Of a DNA stretch of 64,000 nt, positions 11,678-23,490 are shown in pieces; position 1 is the stretch's first letter, and each line of letters starts with the position of its first letter. The DNA comes from Przewalskia tangutica (taxonomy: Eukaryota > Streptophyta > Magnoliopsida > Solanales > Solanaceae). The stretch covers positions 78,077,093 through 78,141,092 of the forward strand of contig CM056724.1 in assembly GCA_029844215.1 (NCBI GenBank), written 5' to 3'. The notes beneath the pieces are model-generated. The model was not told the DNA's origin. It did not search any database and saw nothing but the letters and a program-made list of their open reading frames with translations. Made by a program: the position numbers and the translations under genes.

Positions 11678-12950
11678 ATGCCTCGCGTAAAACCCGGGCC
11701 CGGAAGGGCAAAGCGTAGGAGGCGCTAGCGAGACACCCAGTCACGAGGCTCGAGCCCAGTCTATACGAGGCGGCGAGTTCTATGGCCGCCCGGCCCAGCG
11801 AGACCACGGTACCACACCTCGCGTCCCACGGCTGGGGCGGAGAGTTAGGGTACTGAGAGATGACCAGCTTTTGGCTAAAGTTGTGGCCCGTCGAGAGAGG
11901 CTGATCGCGGCGATTCGATTCAGCTCGATCAGTCGCGCGTTGTTCACCCGGCGAGAGAGTTTGAGGCTACGAGACTTCTTGAGTAGCGCCGGAGTTTTAT
12001 GGGTCGGCCGGAGGATGATCGCGAGTTCATCCGTCGGCTTGAGAGGATTTTGAGTGATCGGGCGTCGGAGACCGAGTGCGTGATCTTTGGTTCACATAAA
12101 TTTGCGTGATACCGCGATCGATTGGTTTGATTCATGGGAGCTATCGGGAGAGCACGCGTCCCAGTACTTGGGATGAGTTCTCGAGGCTTTCCTCACTCAC
12201 TTCTTGCCTCGCGGATGAGGAGGCGCGGTGATAGATTTTACTCTGCGAGGCGAGAGGGCCTTGTCGGGAGTACAATGTCGAGTTTGATTCATTGGCTCGA
12301 TATGTCCCGGCATTGGTAGCGAATATGGAGGATAGGGTGCACCGCTATGTCAGGGCTGAGCGACTATATGGCCGAGTCATGTGCGGGGTTTCTCTCGGCC
12401 GGGTATGGACATTACCGCGTGCGAGCTCACGCCCTTGGATGCGAGGCGCAGAGGTCGGCGAGTGGGCCAGGCGGCGAAGAAGGCCGGGGCGGGAGGGTCT
12501 TACGGTGGTTATCGTGGTGGCGGCCTCGGCGATCTAGGTCGCACCACGGCCCGGCCTGAGCACTCTGCACCGTCGCCGGCCACGATTTTGAGGCGGACCC
12601 GGGGCCAGGGCTTGAGGCGTCGAGGGTAGCGAAGTGCGGCGATCGGGACCACCCGGTGTGGCCGTCGGTAGATCCCATTACGGGAAGTGTGGTACTACTT
12701 TTGGATCTTATTACGATTGTGGCGGCAGGTCACTGCGAGGTATCGGCCGAGGCGGGGTGGTAGGGCTCGGCCGAGTTACATTGCGCTTCATCATCTCCTA
12801 CGATTACTCGCCGGGCGGGTGCTCGTGGGTCAGCCAGTCGCGGCGAGTCGTGGCTCAGTCGATTCTAGCGGTCCTCGAGAACGCATTTATGCTTTGTCGG
12901 TAAGCGGGATCGGAGGCCTCACCGATGTCGTCACGGGTACCTTATCGGTT
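11678..12950 (+). pseudogene. gag: gag of element A, frameshifted
   Basis: The ATG at 11678 starts MPRVKPG..., a basic N-terminus typical of these Gag proteins. Capsid-type segments follow in changing frames. They include DFLSSAGVLW and the EDDREFIRRLERIL-like stretch (about 11965-12055), ETECVIFGSH (about 12065-12100), WDEFSRLS..FLPR (about 12165-12225) and YVPALVANMEDRVHRYV (12299-12350). A nucleocapsid region near 12640-12740 keeps the Cys/His-rich pattern CGRRSHYGKC...YYDCGG. The Gag particle protein would package element RNA in the cytoplasm. Gag should run on into pol, with the junction near RIYALS...DVVTGTL (12868-12945). Several indels break the frame, so no intact protein is readable as written. 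Confidence 0.8.
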
Positions 12951-12954
12951 CGGG

Positions 12955-13240
12955 TTTGATGTGTATGCTTTGATAGATCGGGTTCTACTCGTCTATATAT
13001 CTCCCTTGTTGCTAGTAGGATAGGGATAGAGCACGAATCCATAGACCCTTTCGAGGTAGCTACGCGATGGGTGATTCGGTGGTAGCTCGGCGGGTATTTA
13101 GAGCTTGTCTGTGATCATTCTGATCGTCGGACCTAGCCGACTTGATAGAGTTGGAGATGATTGACCGGCGTGATTATGGGGATGGATTGGCTAGCTTCTT
13201 GCTATGCCAATGTAGGCTGCGAGAGAGAGTAATGCGGTTC
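12955..13240 (+). pseudogene. aspartic protease domain of element A
   Basis: After the VVTGTL junction the sequence reads, with frame changes, FDVYALID-GSTRLYIS, matching the protease active-site region of Ty3/gypsy Pol (normally D-[ST]-G; here the triad is blurred by a frameshift or a lost codon). Downstream IIGMDWLASCYAN (about 13175-13220) matches the second conserved protease segment. It would cleave the Gag-Pol polyprotein. It is broken as written. Confidence 0.65.
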
Positions 13241-13329
13241 CGGTTTCTGAGAGCGGTTGTTGAGTGGGAGGAGCGCGGTATCGTAGGGTAGGTTTATTTC
13301 TACCTCGAGGCTAGGAAGATGGTGCGAGA

Positions 13330-14170
13330 AGGGTATATCTACCATCTCGTTCGGGTGTTTGATCTTGAAGGCTGCGGTGCGATTTTCCGTCGATTCGGTA
13401 GTCGTGAGTTCCCAGACGTGTTTCGGATGACCTCCGGGTATCCCTCACGAGAGGAGATCGAGTTTTGTATAGATGTGTTGCGGATACTCGGCCTATTTCC
13501 ATTCCGCCATACTGAGAATGGCACTGCCGAGTTGAGAAGTGAAGGATCGGCAGGGATTTGCTAGAGAAGGGCTTCATTAGGCCCGATGTTTCTCTCAGAA
13601 GCGCGGTATTGTTCGTGAAGAAGAAGGGCGGGGCGTTGCGCATGTGTTGATTCTGAGCGGTGAACAAGGTGACCATTAAACGAATACCCCTCCCGGGATT
13701 GATGATTTATTCGACGATTGCGAGTGCGAGATGTTTCTCAAGATTGATCTGCGATCGGGCTATCATCAGTGCGAGTCGAGAGAGGTGGATGTCCACAGGG
13801 TGCATTCGGACGATGCGGGCATTATGAGTTCAGTCATGTCTTTTGGGTTGACCAATGCTCGTGGTATTCATGGATTTGATGAACCGAGTGTTCAAACCAT
13901 TTTGGACACGTTTGTGATAGTGTTCATTGATGATATCTTGGTTTATTCGCTCGAAGCGAGAGCATGCGGGCATTTGAGGCTATCTTGTGATTCTCGAGAC
14001 CAGCGATTTATGCGCCAAGTTTTCCAAATGTGAGTTTTGGTTGACTTGATGGCGTTTCTTGGGCATATTGTCGGGTGATGGCATTCGAGTTGATCGGCCA
14101 AGATCGAGCGATCGAGGACTTGGCCTGAACCTACTACTCAGTGCAGGTTCGCGATTTTACGGGCCTTGCG
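13330..14170 (+). pseudogene. reverse transcriptase domain of element A
   Basis: Recognisable RT blocks are REFPDVFRMTSGYP (about 13400-13440), EIEFCIDVL (13454-13485), KGFIRPDVSL (about 13568-13600), LKIDLRSGYHQ (13735-13770), VMSFGLTNA (13833-13860) and the catalytic strand FIDDILVYS (13923-13949). The two catalytic aspartates are present. The expected GHIVSGDGI is seen near 14060-14085. This enzyme would copy the element RNA into DNA inside Gag particles, priming from tRNA-iMet. Indels between the blocks break the frame in at least five places, so the copy is non-coding as written. Confidence 0.85.
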
Positions 14171-14179
14171 AGGTATTAT

Positions 14180-14730
14180 CGGTTCGTGGAAGTTTGCTTC
14201 TATCTACGCACCATTGACTAGGTGACTCGAAGCGGCCAAGTTTGATGGTGATGCTTGTGGCGGGGTTTCGATTCTTTGAAAAGAAGGCGGCGGCCGCCCC
14301 GTTCTTACTCTTCCGGAGGTCGAGATGGTTATGTTGTGTATTGTGATCGTCGGGCATCGGGTTGGGATGTGTGTTGATGCGGCATGGCGGGGTTATAGCA
14401 TATGCATCCCGGCGATTGAAGAAACACGAGAGGAACTACCCAACCATGATTTGGAGTTAGCGGTAGTGATTCACGCTTTGAAGATCTGGCACTATTTGTA
14501 TGGGGTTCACGTGGATATTTTTACGGACCACAAGAGCCTCGGTATATCTTCGGCAGAGGAGCCGAACTTACGGCGAGGCGGTGGTTGGAGTTGCTTAAGG
14601 ATTACGATGTTGATATCTGTACCACCGGGAAGGCCAATGTTGTGGCGGATGCTCTTAGTCGTAGGTCGATGGGAGCCTATCGAAGTGCGGCTAGAGAGGA
14701 GGGACATGGTTCGTGATTTGCACGATTAGC
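14180..14730 (+). pseudogene. RNase H domain of element A
   Basis: Segments RYYRFVE (about 14165-14200) and LTRLEAAKF (about 14215-14245) connect RT to RNase H. The RNase H part includes a HDLELAVVIHALKIWHYLYGVHVD-like stretch (about 14447-14513) and FTDHKSLG (14518-14541), which carries the conserved aspartate-histidine. NVVADALSR-like sequence follows at about 14635-14665. The domain would degrade RNA in the RNA-DNA hybrid. The longest open stretch is about 130 codons; frameshifts occur on both sides. Confidence 0.75.
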
Positions 14731-14759
14731 AAGCCTTGGTGTCCGTTTGATTGATTACG

Positions 14760-15840
14760 ATAGCAATGGGGTTAGAGTTCGTGAGGTTGCGAGTCTTCCA
14801 TCGTTGAGGAGGTGAAGAGGCGATTCGAGGATCGGCTTTGATTCGATATCGTGTCTGACTCTTGGGAGGGCAAGGGTCCTTTTGAGTAGCACTGATGGGG
14901 TGCTAAGGTTTGAGGCGAGTTGTGTGTTCGGATGTTTGAGGACTTGGCGGAGTTCTTGGGGAAGCACACGGCGCGCGTTACTCTATCCATCGGGTCGACC
15001 AAGATGTACCACGACCTTAGATCACGTGTATTGGTGGGATGGCTTGAAGAGGGGCGTTGCGAGTTCGTAGCTCGGTGCGTGTTGTCGGCGAGTAAGGTAG
15101 AGCACGAGAGACACGGTGGTTTATTCTGACGATAGAGATCCCGACACAGAAGTGGGAGGTAATCAACATGGACTTCATCACGGTATTACCTCGCACTCGG
15201 AGGAGACATGATTCTATATGGGTTATCGTCGACAGTGTGAAATCAGCCCACTTTCTTCCGTCGGGCGACTTTTCGGTGAGGATTATGCGGACTTTACATC
15301 AGAGATCGTCGATCGCATGGAGTCCCTACCGATCATATCGCAGAGGAGCCCGGTTTACGGCCAACTGCAGAGTCCTTCGAGAGGGTTTAGGGGCGCAGTG
15401 AGCACGAATCGCATTTCATCCACGAGCAGGACGGACGAGCGCACTATCCGGACTCTTGAGGATATCTTTGCGAGCACATGTTATTGACTTCGATGGTAGT
15501 TGGGAGGATCATTTGCCTCTAGTTGAGTTCGCGTATAATAATAGCTACCACTCGGTATTCGGATGGCGCCTTATGAGGCCTTGTATGGGAGGAAGTGCAG
15601 ATCGCCTATAGGTTGGTTCGAGGTGGGCGAGTGCGGCTAGTGGGACGGTTGGTGCGTGAGCGGTGGATAAGGTGAAGCTTATCAAGGCGGCTATTGGCGA
15701 CTCGAGTCGGCGAAGTCGTATCACGAGATCATCGTCGTCGACATCCAGGTTTCTGATTGATGATTGGGTTTTCTGAAGGTGTCACCCATGAAGGGTGTGA
15801 TGAGATTCGGGAAGAAGGGAAACTCGGCCCAGTACATTGG
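14760..15840 (+). pseudogene. integrase of element A
   Basis: The N-terminal zinc-binding region appears as STKMYHDLR...VLVGWLEEG (about 14994-15055) and FVARC.L (15063-15085). The catalytic core starts at MDFITVLPRTRRRHDSIWVIVDS (first part 15168-15200), followed by SAHFLP and, after a frame change, DRGARFTA-like sequence (about 15340-15360). TDERTIRTLEDIF carries the expected glutamate (15432-15470). LPLVEFAYNNSYHS (about 15513-15553) and PYEALYGR (about 15571-15594) close the core. The GPY/F-type module is blurred near 15830. Integrase would join element DNA to the host chromosome with 5-bp duplications, as seen throughout the window. The frame is broken several times. Confidence 0.82.
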
Positions 15841-16199
15841 GTCGTTTGATTGTCCGCAGGGTAGGCAAGGTTGCCTATGAGTTGGGTCTGCCGTCCGATC
15901 TGGAGGCAGTGCATCCAGTGTTTCACGTTTCTATGCTGAGGAGATGTATCGGGGATCCATCTAGGGTACATCCGATTGACGATGTCCAGGTGACCGAGGG
16001 GTTATCGTATGAGGAGATTCCCATAGCGATAATCGATCGTCAGGTTAGGCGTCTGCGGACGAAGGACGTGGCTTCCGTCAAAGTCTTGTGGCGGAACGAG
16101 CTCAGGGAGGAGATGACGTGGGAAGCCGAGGAGGACATGAGGCAGAAGTATCCTCACCTGTTCCCCACCCCTCCAGGTAATTCACTTTCCTACTTGTAA
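15837..16199 (+). pseudogene. integrase tail and chromodomain-like module of element A
   Basis: This is the longest clean part of pol: about 120 codons open to the TAA at 16197-16199. It reads AYELGLPSDL, VHPVFHVSMLRR, then EEIPIAIIDRQVRRLRTK, ASVKVLWRN and EEMTWEAEEDM ending KYPHLF. The VKVLWRN...TWEAEEDM segment is the chromodomain-like end of plant chromoviruses, thought to steer integration to marked chromatin. That fits the fact that these elements landed repeatedly inside other elements. It is preceded by a frame break, so it is only a fragment of pol. The module type is recognised from motif wording, not from a profile search. Confidence 0.8.
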
Positions 16200-16300
16200 A
16201 TCTTCATTATCGTTTATGCCTAAGTGTTGTTTATGGTCGTGTGTGGCTTTTGCAAGTATTTAAGTTTTGAAGAACCTTAGCGTTATCTGTCTTGGGAAGG

Positions 16301-16331
16301 AACATTCGGACGAATGTTTCTAAGAGGAGAA
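16301..16331 (+). other. hairpin and polypurine tract of element A
   Basis: AACATTCG (16301-16308) and CGAATGTT (16311-16318) form an 8-bp stem, with a loop one base shorter than in element B. AAGAGGAGAA (16322-16331) abuts the 3' LTR. Confidence 0.7.
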
Positions 16332-18702
16332 TGTTATACCGTATTTCCAGTATGTACGTAAAGGAATACGTCAAAAAGTTTGGTCTTAAAGTTAGGCCTT
16401 GGGCGATTTTTAGGCACAACTCTCTAAGCGAGCAGTTTTCCGAAAGCGTTTCCACGACTTTCGTAGGATAAATTCCGGCTATGTCATTTCTAATTTTTGC
16501 GGATTTTTCCGAGAGGCGTAACACTTTGGACCAATGAGAGGCGACACTTCCCACCCTCTCATTGGTGGACTTGTCATCGCGGCAATAGGGCGATTGGATG
16601 ACAATCCTTGTCATAAAGTTGGATAGATATTTTGTGTGCAAGTTGGCTAGGTACACTTGCCTAATCTTGACCTTACACTTGCCTAGCACTTGGCTAAATC
16701 TTGGCCATTGGTTGGCCATGTCTTGACCTATAAATACCCTCTTGAGATGAAGAGTTCTTCATCCACTAAAGCTTTCAAGTCTTGAAAAATCCTCCCTCTC
16801 CTTGTGAGCAATTCGTCAAACACCCCTCCCTTTGAGTGAAGTCTTGGCGAGGCTACCCCACCCCTAGCCTAGCCGAAACCTACCCCCTCCTTGGTAGAAA
16901 AGTTGCCTTCTTGTATTGTTATAATGCCCAAAATACCTAGCCCAAATACTTTAGTACTTAGTAGAAGTTGTGAAGAACTTCTAAGGTTTCCTGGAGCATA
17001 CAACTTAGGAGCAAAACCTTGCTCAGTGCGACTTTTCTAGGATATTATTGGGCTTACGAGGTAACTAATCCTAACCCTCTTTTGAATTAGAATATATATC
17101 TTGTTGTAGTATAAGAATAAGTATAAATACTTAGAAGGTTGTTAAGGAATAGAATTGAACTGTAACACCTTAGAAGGGTATAAAGAAGAATATCTGAATT
17201 GTACTTACATGAATTTGTTTTCACAATGAGACTTATATAGCTCACGGGTAGGGTTGTGCTGCCCGACTTTCCGTAGAATTGAGGACCCTCTGTTTAGAAT
17301 GACCTACGAATAGTCTAGACTTTGATAGATATCTGTGACTATTATAGTGATTCTCTGCGACATACTCGACTTGGCGGTGGATTTCGAGAAGGTATGTGAT
17401 TCTTCCTAAAGCATGATATTTTATAATATGTATATAGTACGGTAGACGTACATGTGTTAACTGAATAATACGTACGGCAATGCCTCACGGCTTAAGCCTG
17501 AATAATAAAGAACTGAAAACGTTTCAAAAGGGACTACTGAACCATTTATTAAACAGAAGAGAACTAATTGGTTTTTGAAACAGAAGCTTAAGAGTTATAC
17601 TAGCTTTATGGGAAGTAAGTATAACCACTTAAGATTGATAAAAGAAACAAGTTTGCCTATGTGTTATAACAGACTTATATTGTGAAAAGAATAATAAGAT
17701 GGTTTGATAAGTAGACATGATATGATGCTATGTGTGTTAGTATCTTGTTACGTTTGTATAGGTGAGTATCCTTGTTGTGCTTATGTTACTTAAAGATAAG
17801 TTGTTATGTTAGTATACTATCACTCACCTCTTGAGATGATACCGGGGGTTAAGCGCCTCCGACGCGGGGTAGACTCGGTGATGCAGGACCATGATTCGAG
17901 AATACCTCATGCGGGTCGGGGGCCTATGCGAGCTACGAGAGTTCGAGTTAGTATGCGGGGTTATGCCTCATGCGATGCAGTGTGGCCATGCGGACAATGA
18001 GTCGGGGCGATGCCGAGGAGTAGCTACCCTCGATGCGGGGTTACACCTCACGCGGGCCCGTGAGTGGCCTATGCGGACTCGGGAGTCGAGATTAGGCTTG
18101 CGGAATGATGATATGGGCGAGTGGCCTGTTCGATCATTCGGCCTAGACAAAACCTATTCTGATTACCTATTGTTGATCTTGTTTATGATGTGACACTACG
18201 TGCGGTTTCCTTGGTTGTTTCATACATATTTGTAAACCGGTTTTAAAATGATATGTTTTCATTTAAGTACTTTCTGATTTCGCATACTTAGTACTGTTAT
18301 CTTGACCTCGCCGGGCTGCGTTCATGCCGCAGGTAAGAGCGGCAGTGCTAGATCCGCATCCTTAGGATCTCTACGTTGGTGTCGGAGCTCCATCTCTTAG
18401 GAGGCTCTACTTTTGGTATGATCTCCTGTTGTAGATAGTTTTATCTGATCGAGTATGGCGGGCCCTGTCCGCCATAGTTGTATATTTCCTTAAGTGCATG
18501 TAGTCGTATTTATGCGATTATCGGATGTAGCGCTAAAACATGATTATATATATTCTTAGAAAGCGATGTTTTCTCAAAATCTGTGTCTTGTTTTATAAAC
18601 TATTTTATGTCTTGCTTTATGTTTCCGCTGATTACTCTGATATATGACTACTTGGGTGCCCCGGTAAGGCACCAGTCACGGGCCCCGGAATGGGTCATGA
18701 CA
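16332..18702 (+). mobile_element. 3' LTR of element A
   Basis: It starts TGTTATACCGT and ends TGGGTCATGACA. It is followed by GTTTG, the right target duplication. A TATA box lies at 16729-16736 and GC-rich subrepeats at about 17855-18080. Confidence 0.92.
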
Positions 18703-18707
18703 GTTTG

Positions 18708-18970
18708 GCGGGGCCCTGTCCCGCCATGGTTGTCATATCATTCGTAGAGGTCTGTAGTACTGTTGTGGGCAGGGTTTGTAAAAAGGATTAAACTGTTCAT
18801 GTTGAAAAAGTTGTCATTTATATATATGCCGAAAGGCGAGTTTTTCTCAGGTTATTGTTTATACTTCCGTTATTTTATGTTATTGATTTATGTTCCGCTG
18901 ATTTTCTCTGATGTATGACTCTTTGGGGTGCGGGGTAAGGCACGATCCACGGGCGAGGTTGGTCGTGACA
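18708..18970 (+). mobile_element. 3' LTR of element B, right part
   Basis: It continues the B LTR interrupted at 9086: GGCGGGGCCCTGTCCCGCC matches the place after GGGGTTTGGCGG in the B 5' LTR near 3000. It ends GGTCGTGACA. The next five bases, CCTCT (18971-18975), should be B's right target duplication; the left copy lies outside the window. Confidence 0.88.
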
Positions 18971-20408
18971 CCTCTTAGAATCATTTCTGAGAATAGTCTA
19001 GGCGTTGATAGGCGTGTTGACTATTATAGGTGATTCTCTGCGCGACATATTCGACTTGGCGGTGGATTTCGTAGAAGGTATGTGATTCTTCCTAAAGCAT
19101 GATATTTTAAAATATATATATAGTGCGGTAGGCGTACATGTGTTAAGCGAATAATAACTACGGCAATGTCTTTTGACTTAAGCCTGAATAATAATTACGG
19201 CAATGTCTTTTGACTTAAGCCTGAATAATGAGAGTCGTGATGCATTTCAAAAGAATACTGAATCATTTTATGTAAGAGAACTAATTGGTTTTTAAACAAA
19301 AGGTTAAGAGTTATACTAGCTTTATGGGAAGTTAGGTATAACAACTTAAGATTTATAAAAGGAGCATTTACTTATGTGTTTATAATGACTTATATTGATT
19401 TATGAAAGAATAATAAAATGGTTTGATAAGTAGACATGATATGATGCTATGTGTGGTAGTGACTTGTAACGTTTGTATAAGAGGGTATTCTTGTTGTGCT
19501 TATGTTGTTTAACGATAAGTTGTTATGTTGGTATTATATCACTCACCTCTTGACGTATTCAGGGGTTATTGCCCTCCGTGCGGGGTAGACTCGGTGATGC
19601 AGGACCATGATTCGAGAATACCTCATGCGGGTCCAGGACTATGCGGCTACGAGTTCGAGGTTAGTGTGCGGGGTTATACCTCATGCGATGCATGTGGCCA
19701 TGCGGACTACGAGTCGGGGCGATGTCGAGTAGCTACCCTCGATGCGGGGTTATACCATGCGGGCCTATGTGAGTGGCCTATGCGGACTCTGGAGTCGAGA
19801 TTAGGCTGCGTGGTGATACTACGGGCAATTGGCCTGCTCGATCATTCGCGACCTAGAAAAGACACATTACAGTTTACCTATTGTTGCTCTTGTTTATGAT
19901 GTGGCACTATGTGCGATTACATTAGTTGTTTCATGCGTATTTATAAAATTGGTTTTAAAATGATATGATTTCATTTAAGTACTTCTGATTTCACATACTT
20001 AGTACTGTTGTCGACCTCCTTGGCTGCGTTACGCCTGCAGTGGTAAGGGCAGCAGTGCTAGATCCACATCCTTAGGATCTTTGCGTTGGTTTCAGGAGCT
20101 CCATCTTCTCCGGAGGCTCTACTTTTGGGTATGATCTCCCTGTATTGTAGATAGTTTTGTACATTCAGGGTATGGCGTGGCCCTGTCCCTCCATAGTTGT
20201 TTACTTCCTTAAGTGCAGTAGTCTATTATGCAGTTGGGATGTAGCGCAAAACAATGTTTATATATATATGCGAAAAGGCAAGATTTTCTTGAGATAAAGC
20301 TGTTTCTCCTTTTTAATAATGTTTCTTGTCTTGTTTTATATTTCCGTGATTTTCTCGATGTATGGCGGCAGGTGCGGGTAAGGCACGATCCACGAACGGG
20401 TCGTGACA
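18971..20408 (+). mobile_element. A-like LTR (A'), right part
   Basis: It matches the right two thirds of the element A LTR (compare 10045 onward) and ends GGGTCGTGACA. It is split by B, with its left part outside the window. It contains a doubled unit with ACGGCAATGTCTT at about 19150-19230, a diverged 17-bp motif near 19308-19350 and GC-rich subrepeats at about 19590-19810. No primer-binding site follows, so this is a solo LTR or a 3' LTR. The next bases, ACGGG (20409-20413), should be its right target duplication in the C LTR. Confidence 0.8.
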
Positions 20409-21728
20409 ACGGGTATGCTTCCATCATGATTGATCTTGGCCATGCTTATACGATGAGGGATGCCGGTGCATGCAGCCAGGATGCGGGTTAGATGCACGCG
20501 CGTTTTATTACTCCATGGCCATGCTTATACGATGTGGGATTCCGGGGCATGCGACCATGTTATATTTTACTCCATGGGCTAGCTCCCCATGAAGACATGT
20601 ACCCACGATGAGGGATTCCAGGGGCATGTTATATTATTACTCCATGGGCTAGCTCCCCATGAAGACATGCACCTACGATGAGGGATGCCGAGGGCACGTT
20701 ATGGCCATCCTTATACGATGTGGGATTCCTGGGCATGCGGCCGCGTTATATATATATATATATGTGTTGTATATGTGTACGCCGACAGTGAGGTGGGATG
20801 CCACGGGCGCGACACATGGTTATATGTTACATCTACGGCTGTCGGCAGTGATGTGGGATTCCACGGGCAGGAGATATATATATGTGTTGTGTATGTGTAC
20901 GCCGACAGTGAGGTGGAATTCCACGGGCGCGTCACATGGTCATATTTTACACTTATAGCTGTCGGCAGTGATGGGGGATTCCACGGGCACGCTTTGATAT
21001 TTGTGTGACTTGATCGCGTCCTAGATTGGGCCGGGTAGTATATGCATCCCTCCCAAGGGCGGATTATGTTATGAAAGATAAGTAAGTTATATGGTAATGA
21101 ACTTAATGATTTTCCTAATCGTATGCGTAAGAATGTGACTATAACTTTTATTGAAAATGGGAAAAGATAATAAGGTGCGATTAAGTTCATAAGTGGTAAT
21201 GACACGGCAGGATCCGTATGTACTTTTATACTTGTCCTGTCATTTCTTTTGTGCGATTATGATCATTTCTTGTCACGTTATTTTTGTTCCATATTCGAAT
21301 TTTTGTTATCGACCCCCTTGAAGCTGCGTTAAATGCCCGCAGTTTTAGGTACCAGGTTGGTGATCCTTGCTCTTAGGATCTCGGTTTAGTTTTGGAAAAA
21401 GCTCCATTTGCTCGGAGGCTTATCTCTTGTACGGTTTTCCACGAGGTTGTAGATTCATGTATATTCAGGGTATGGCGGGGCCTGTCCGCCACATTTGTTA
21501 TGTTAAAACTCTTAGAGTGCAGTAGTCATATATTGTGGGTCGGTTTGTAAAGGAAAGGCAACCGCTTTGGTTGTATATATATATGTCGGGAAGGTAGCCC
21601 TATCGGCTAACTTTGTTGTTTTACTCTGTTGTTTTATTTTATAAGTTTCATGTATGTTCGTGATTATCTCGATGTATACTGTAAGGGTGCCTGAGTAGGG
21701 CACGATCGCGAGCAGTCGGGTCGTGACA
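20409..21728 (+). mobile_element. 5' LTR of element C, right part
   Basis: It matches the C 3' LTR from about 26027 onward (GGTATGCTTCCATCATG) and ends GGGTCGTGACA before a primer-binding site. The left part of this LTR lies beyond A' and outside the window. It contains repeated units with CCATGGGCTAGCTCCCCATG and a tandem pair at 20758-20990. Confidence 0.82.
20758..20990 (+). repeat. two-unit tandem repeat in C 5' LTR
   Basis: Two units of roughly 115 bp, each running from TATATATGTGTTGT through GTGTACGCCGACAGTGAGG and CTGTCGGCAGTG to CCACGGGCA. A short TA run precedes them. The C 3' LTR lacks this pair at the matching place near 57760-57820. Confidence 0.75.
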
Positions 21729-21732
21729 AAAG

Positions 21733-21743
21733 TGGTATCGAGC
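21733..21743 (+). other. primer-binding site of element C
   Basis: TGGTATCGAGC begins 4 bp after the LTR, the same shortened tRNA-iMet site as in elements A and B. Confidence 0.78.
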
Positions 21744-21930
21744 GATTAGTCTCGGAAAGTGTCTGAGGCCGTGTCTAGTAGAGTCTTGATTATCGGTGTG
21801 TTGTGCACCACATCTATAATCAGGAGGCTGCAGGACATTTAGGATTGGTTTCCATTCTTCTCTCTTTGAGATCGTGCATTAGAGCTGTCCTAGTAGGCTG
21901 AATCCTCTCTGACCCTACTTATGTATGATT

Positions 21931-23260
21931 ATGCCTCCACGGAAGCGACCAGGGCCCGGAAGGGCAAAGCGTGGCGAGAGCTACTAGCGCTACTCGAGAG
22001 GTTACACGGACTCGAGCCTGGACTATGCACGAGGTAGTAAGCGGATCGGCGAACTTCGGCCACGCGGTATTAGAGGCCGAGTGGCGGTAGCTCCAGAGGT
22101 TCGTGCGAGCCTCTGATTTCGCGACAGGCGAGTTTAGAGATTATGGAAGCGGTCGGGCTATTGACTAGCATAGTGGTAGAGGCGGCAAACGAGGCGGTAG
22201 CTAACCTGAGCCAAGCGGTTTGAGGATTGGGATTTTACGGGTTGTAGTCCACCCGAGTTTTATGGTTCAAGATCGAGGATGATCCTCAAGAGTTCGTTCG
22301 GCCTACTGACGGACTATCACGGTGCTTAGGGCCTCGGAGACAGTCGATTGCGTTAGCTTCTACTGATTCTGCGATATTGCGTTGAAGTTTGAGTCTTGGG
22401 AGATGTCGAGGGGTGTGGGTGCTCGTCCGGCAGTTTGGGATGAGTTCACGGAGGCCTGTCTAGATCACTTTTTGCCTCCTGAAATGAGGAGAGCCCGTGT
22501 TGATAGGTTCTTGTCATTGAGGCAAAATGGGAGGACCATCGAGAATACAACACAGGTTCGACTCGTTGGCGGTATCGCGCACTATTGTGGGCGATATGGC
22601 GGACAGAGTTCACCGTTATGTGATGGGGCTAGACCATTATATGATTCTTGCATGCACAGGGTGGCCGCCCGGCCGGTATGGATATTGCCGGGATGAAAGC
22701 TTATGCGCGAGGATAGAGAGGGCAGAGAGAGAGTCGGCTAGACTCAAGGCCCGGCCAAGAGGCGGGGCGGCAGGATTCGGGGTAACTTTAGCGGACAACC
22801 TCAACAGCAGACTAGGTCTACATCTCACCAAGCCAGAGTGCTCCTTCCGATCTTCGCGGAGGTTTGGTCACGGGATATTCGGGAGCAGTCGGGCTCCAGG
22901 CTCTGAGTTCACAGATGTCCGAGAATACTAGCAAAGGGAAGCCACCTTTGCCCCGGTGTGGTCACTGTTGTAGATTCCATTTTGGGGAGTGTCATACTAC
23001 TTCGATAGCTTGTTATGCATGTGGCGTGAGGCCATTTCGTGAAGATTGTCCAGGCAGGTGGCATGGTGGGATAGCGCGATCACTGATCGATTCGGGTTCT
23101 TCGCCTTCCATAGCTAGGCAGGATGTTTATGCACCGGCAGGTCGTGACAGGGGCCGTGGTGGAAGTTCCTAGTTTTAGTGGTCCTTTGAACCGCCTATAT
23201 GATTTCAGGTATGTCTTTGGCCCTTTAGAAACTTGTATGCATGATAAAGTTGTGGTATGT
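21931..23260 (+). pseudogene. gag: gag of element C, the element's only gene
   Basis: The ATG at 21931 opens MPPRKRPGPGRAKRGE. Capsid-type segments follow in shifting frames: PPEFYGS and EDDPQEF-like (about 22250-22295), ASETVDC (about 22330-22350), FESWEMSRG (22386-22410) and VWDEFTEACLDHFLPPEMRRARVDRFLSL (about 22433-22525). MADRVHRYVMGLDHYM is at about 22597-22645. A Cys/His region reads HFGEC (about 22979-22993) and CYACGVRPFREDC (23011-23049); the expected histidine of the knuckle is absent as written. The tail is SIARQ...RGRGG (about 23108-23170), then SGPLNRLYDF-like (about 23180-23210). No protease, RT or integrase follows before the polypurine tract at 23478. Gag would need Pol in trans. 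Confidence 0.75.
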
Positions 23261-23455
23261 TTAAGTTTCATGAACAGATTATATTGAGACTATGTATATG
23301 TTAGAAGGAGTTGGAAGTACGAAAAGATAATCTCTTTTGGGCTTATGATGAACAGATATGCGTGTGCGAGGTATTAGGGCCATGTGTGGCATTGTTGGTA
23401 TGTCGGGGTTGTGAAAGGAAACTATGTCGCTACTTATAAGTTTGACTCCGAAAGA

Positions 23456-23490
23456 ACATCCGGGGACGAATGTTTCTAAGGGGGGAAGAA
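23456..23490 (+). other. hairpin and polypurine tract of element C
   Basis: AACATCCG and CGAATGTT form an imperfect stem (one mismatch) at 23456-23474. AAGGGGGGAAGAA (23478-23490) abuts the 3' LTR. Confidence 0.7.

Larger units (their letters stand above)
9087..18702 (+). mobile_element. element A: pol-bearing Ty3/gypsy element with chromodomain-like end
   Basis: This is a full-length element of 9616 bp flanked by the exact 5-bp target duplication GTTTG (9082-9086 and 18703-18707). Its LTRs are about 2.39 and 2.37 kb (9087-11474, 16332-18702). The internal region of about 4.86 kb reads gag, protease, RT, RNase H, integrase, chromodomain-like module. It was inserted into the 3' LTR of element B and is therefore younger than B. 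It is the only copy here with a recognisable RT and integrase core, so elements like it are the plausible source of enzymes for the gag-only elements. Assignment to the Tekay/Del chromovirus clade rests on domain order and the C-terminal module and is an inference. Confidence 0.92.

Noticed and set aside
20685..21205. Open frames on both strands over the C 5' LTR
   Set aside because: They follow from a two-unit tandem repeat and TA runs in an LTR, with no domain match.
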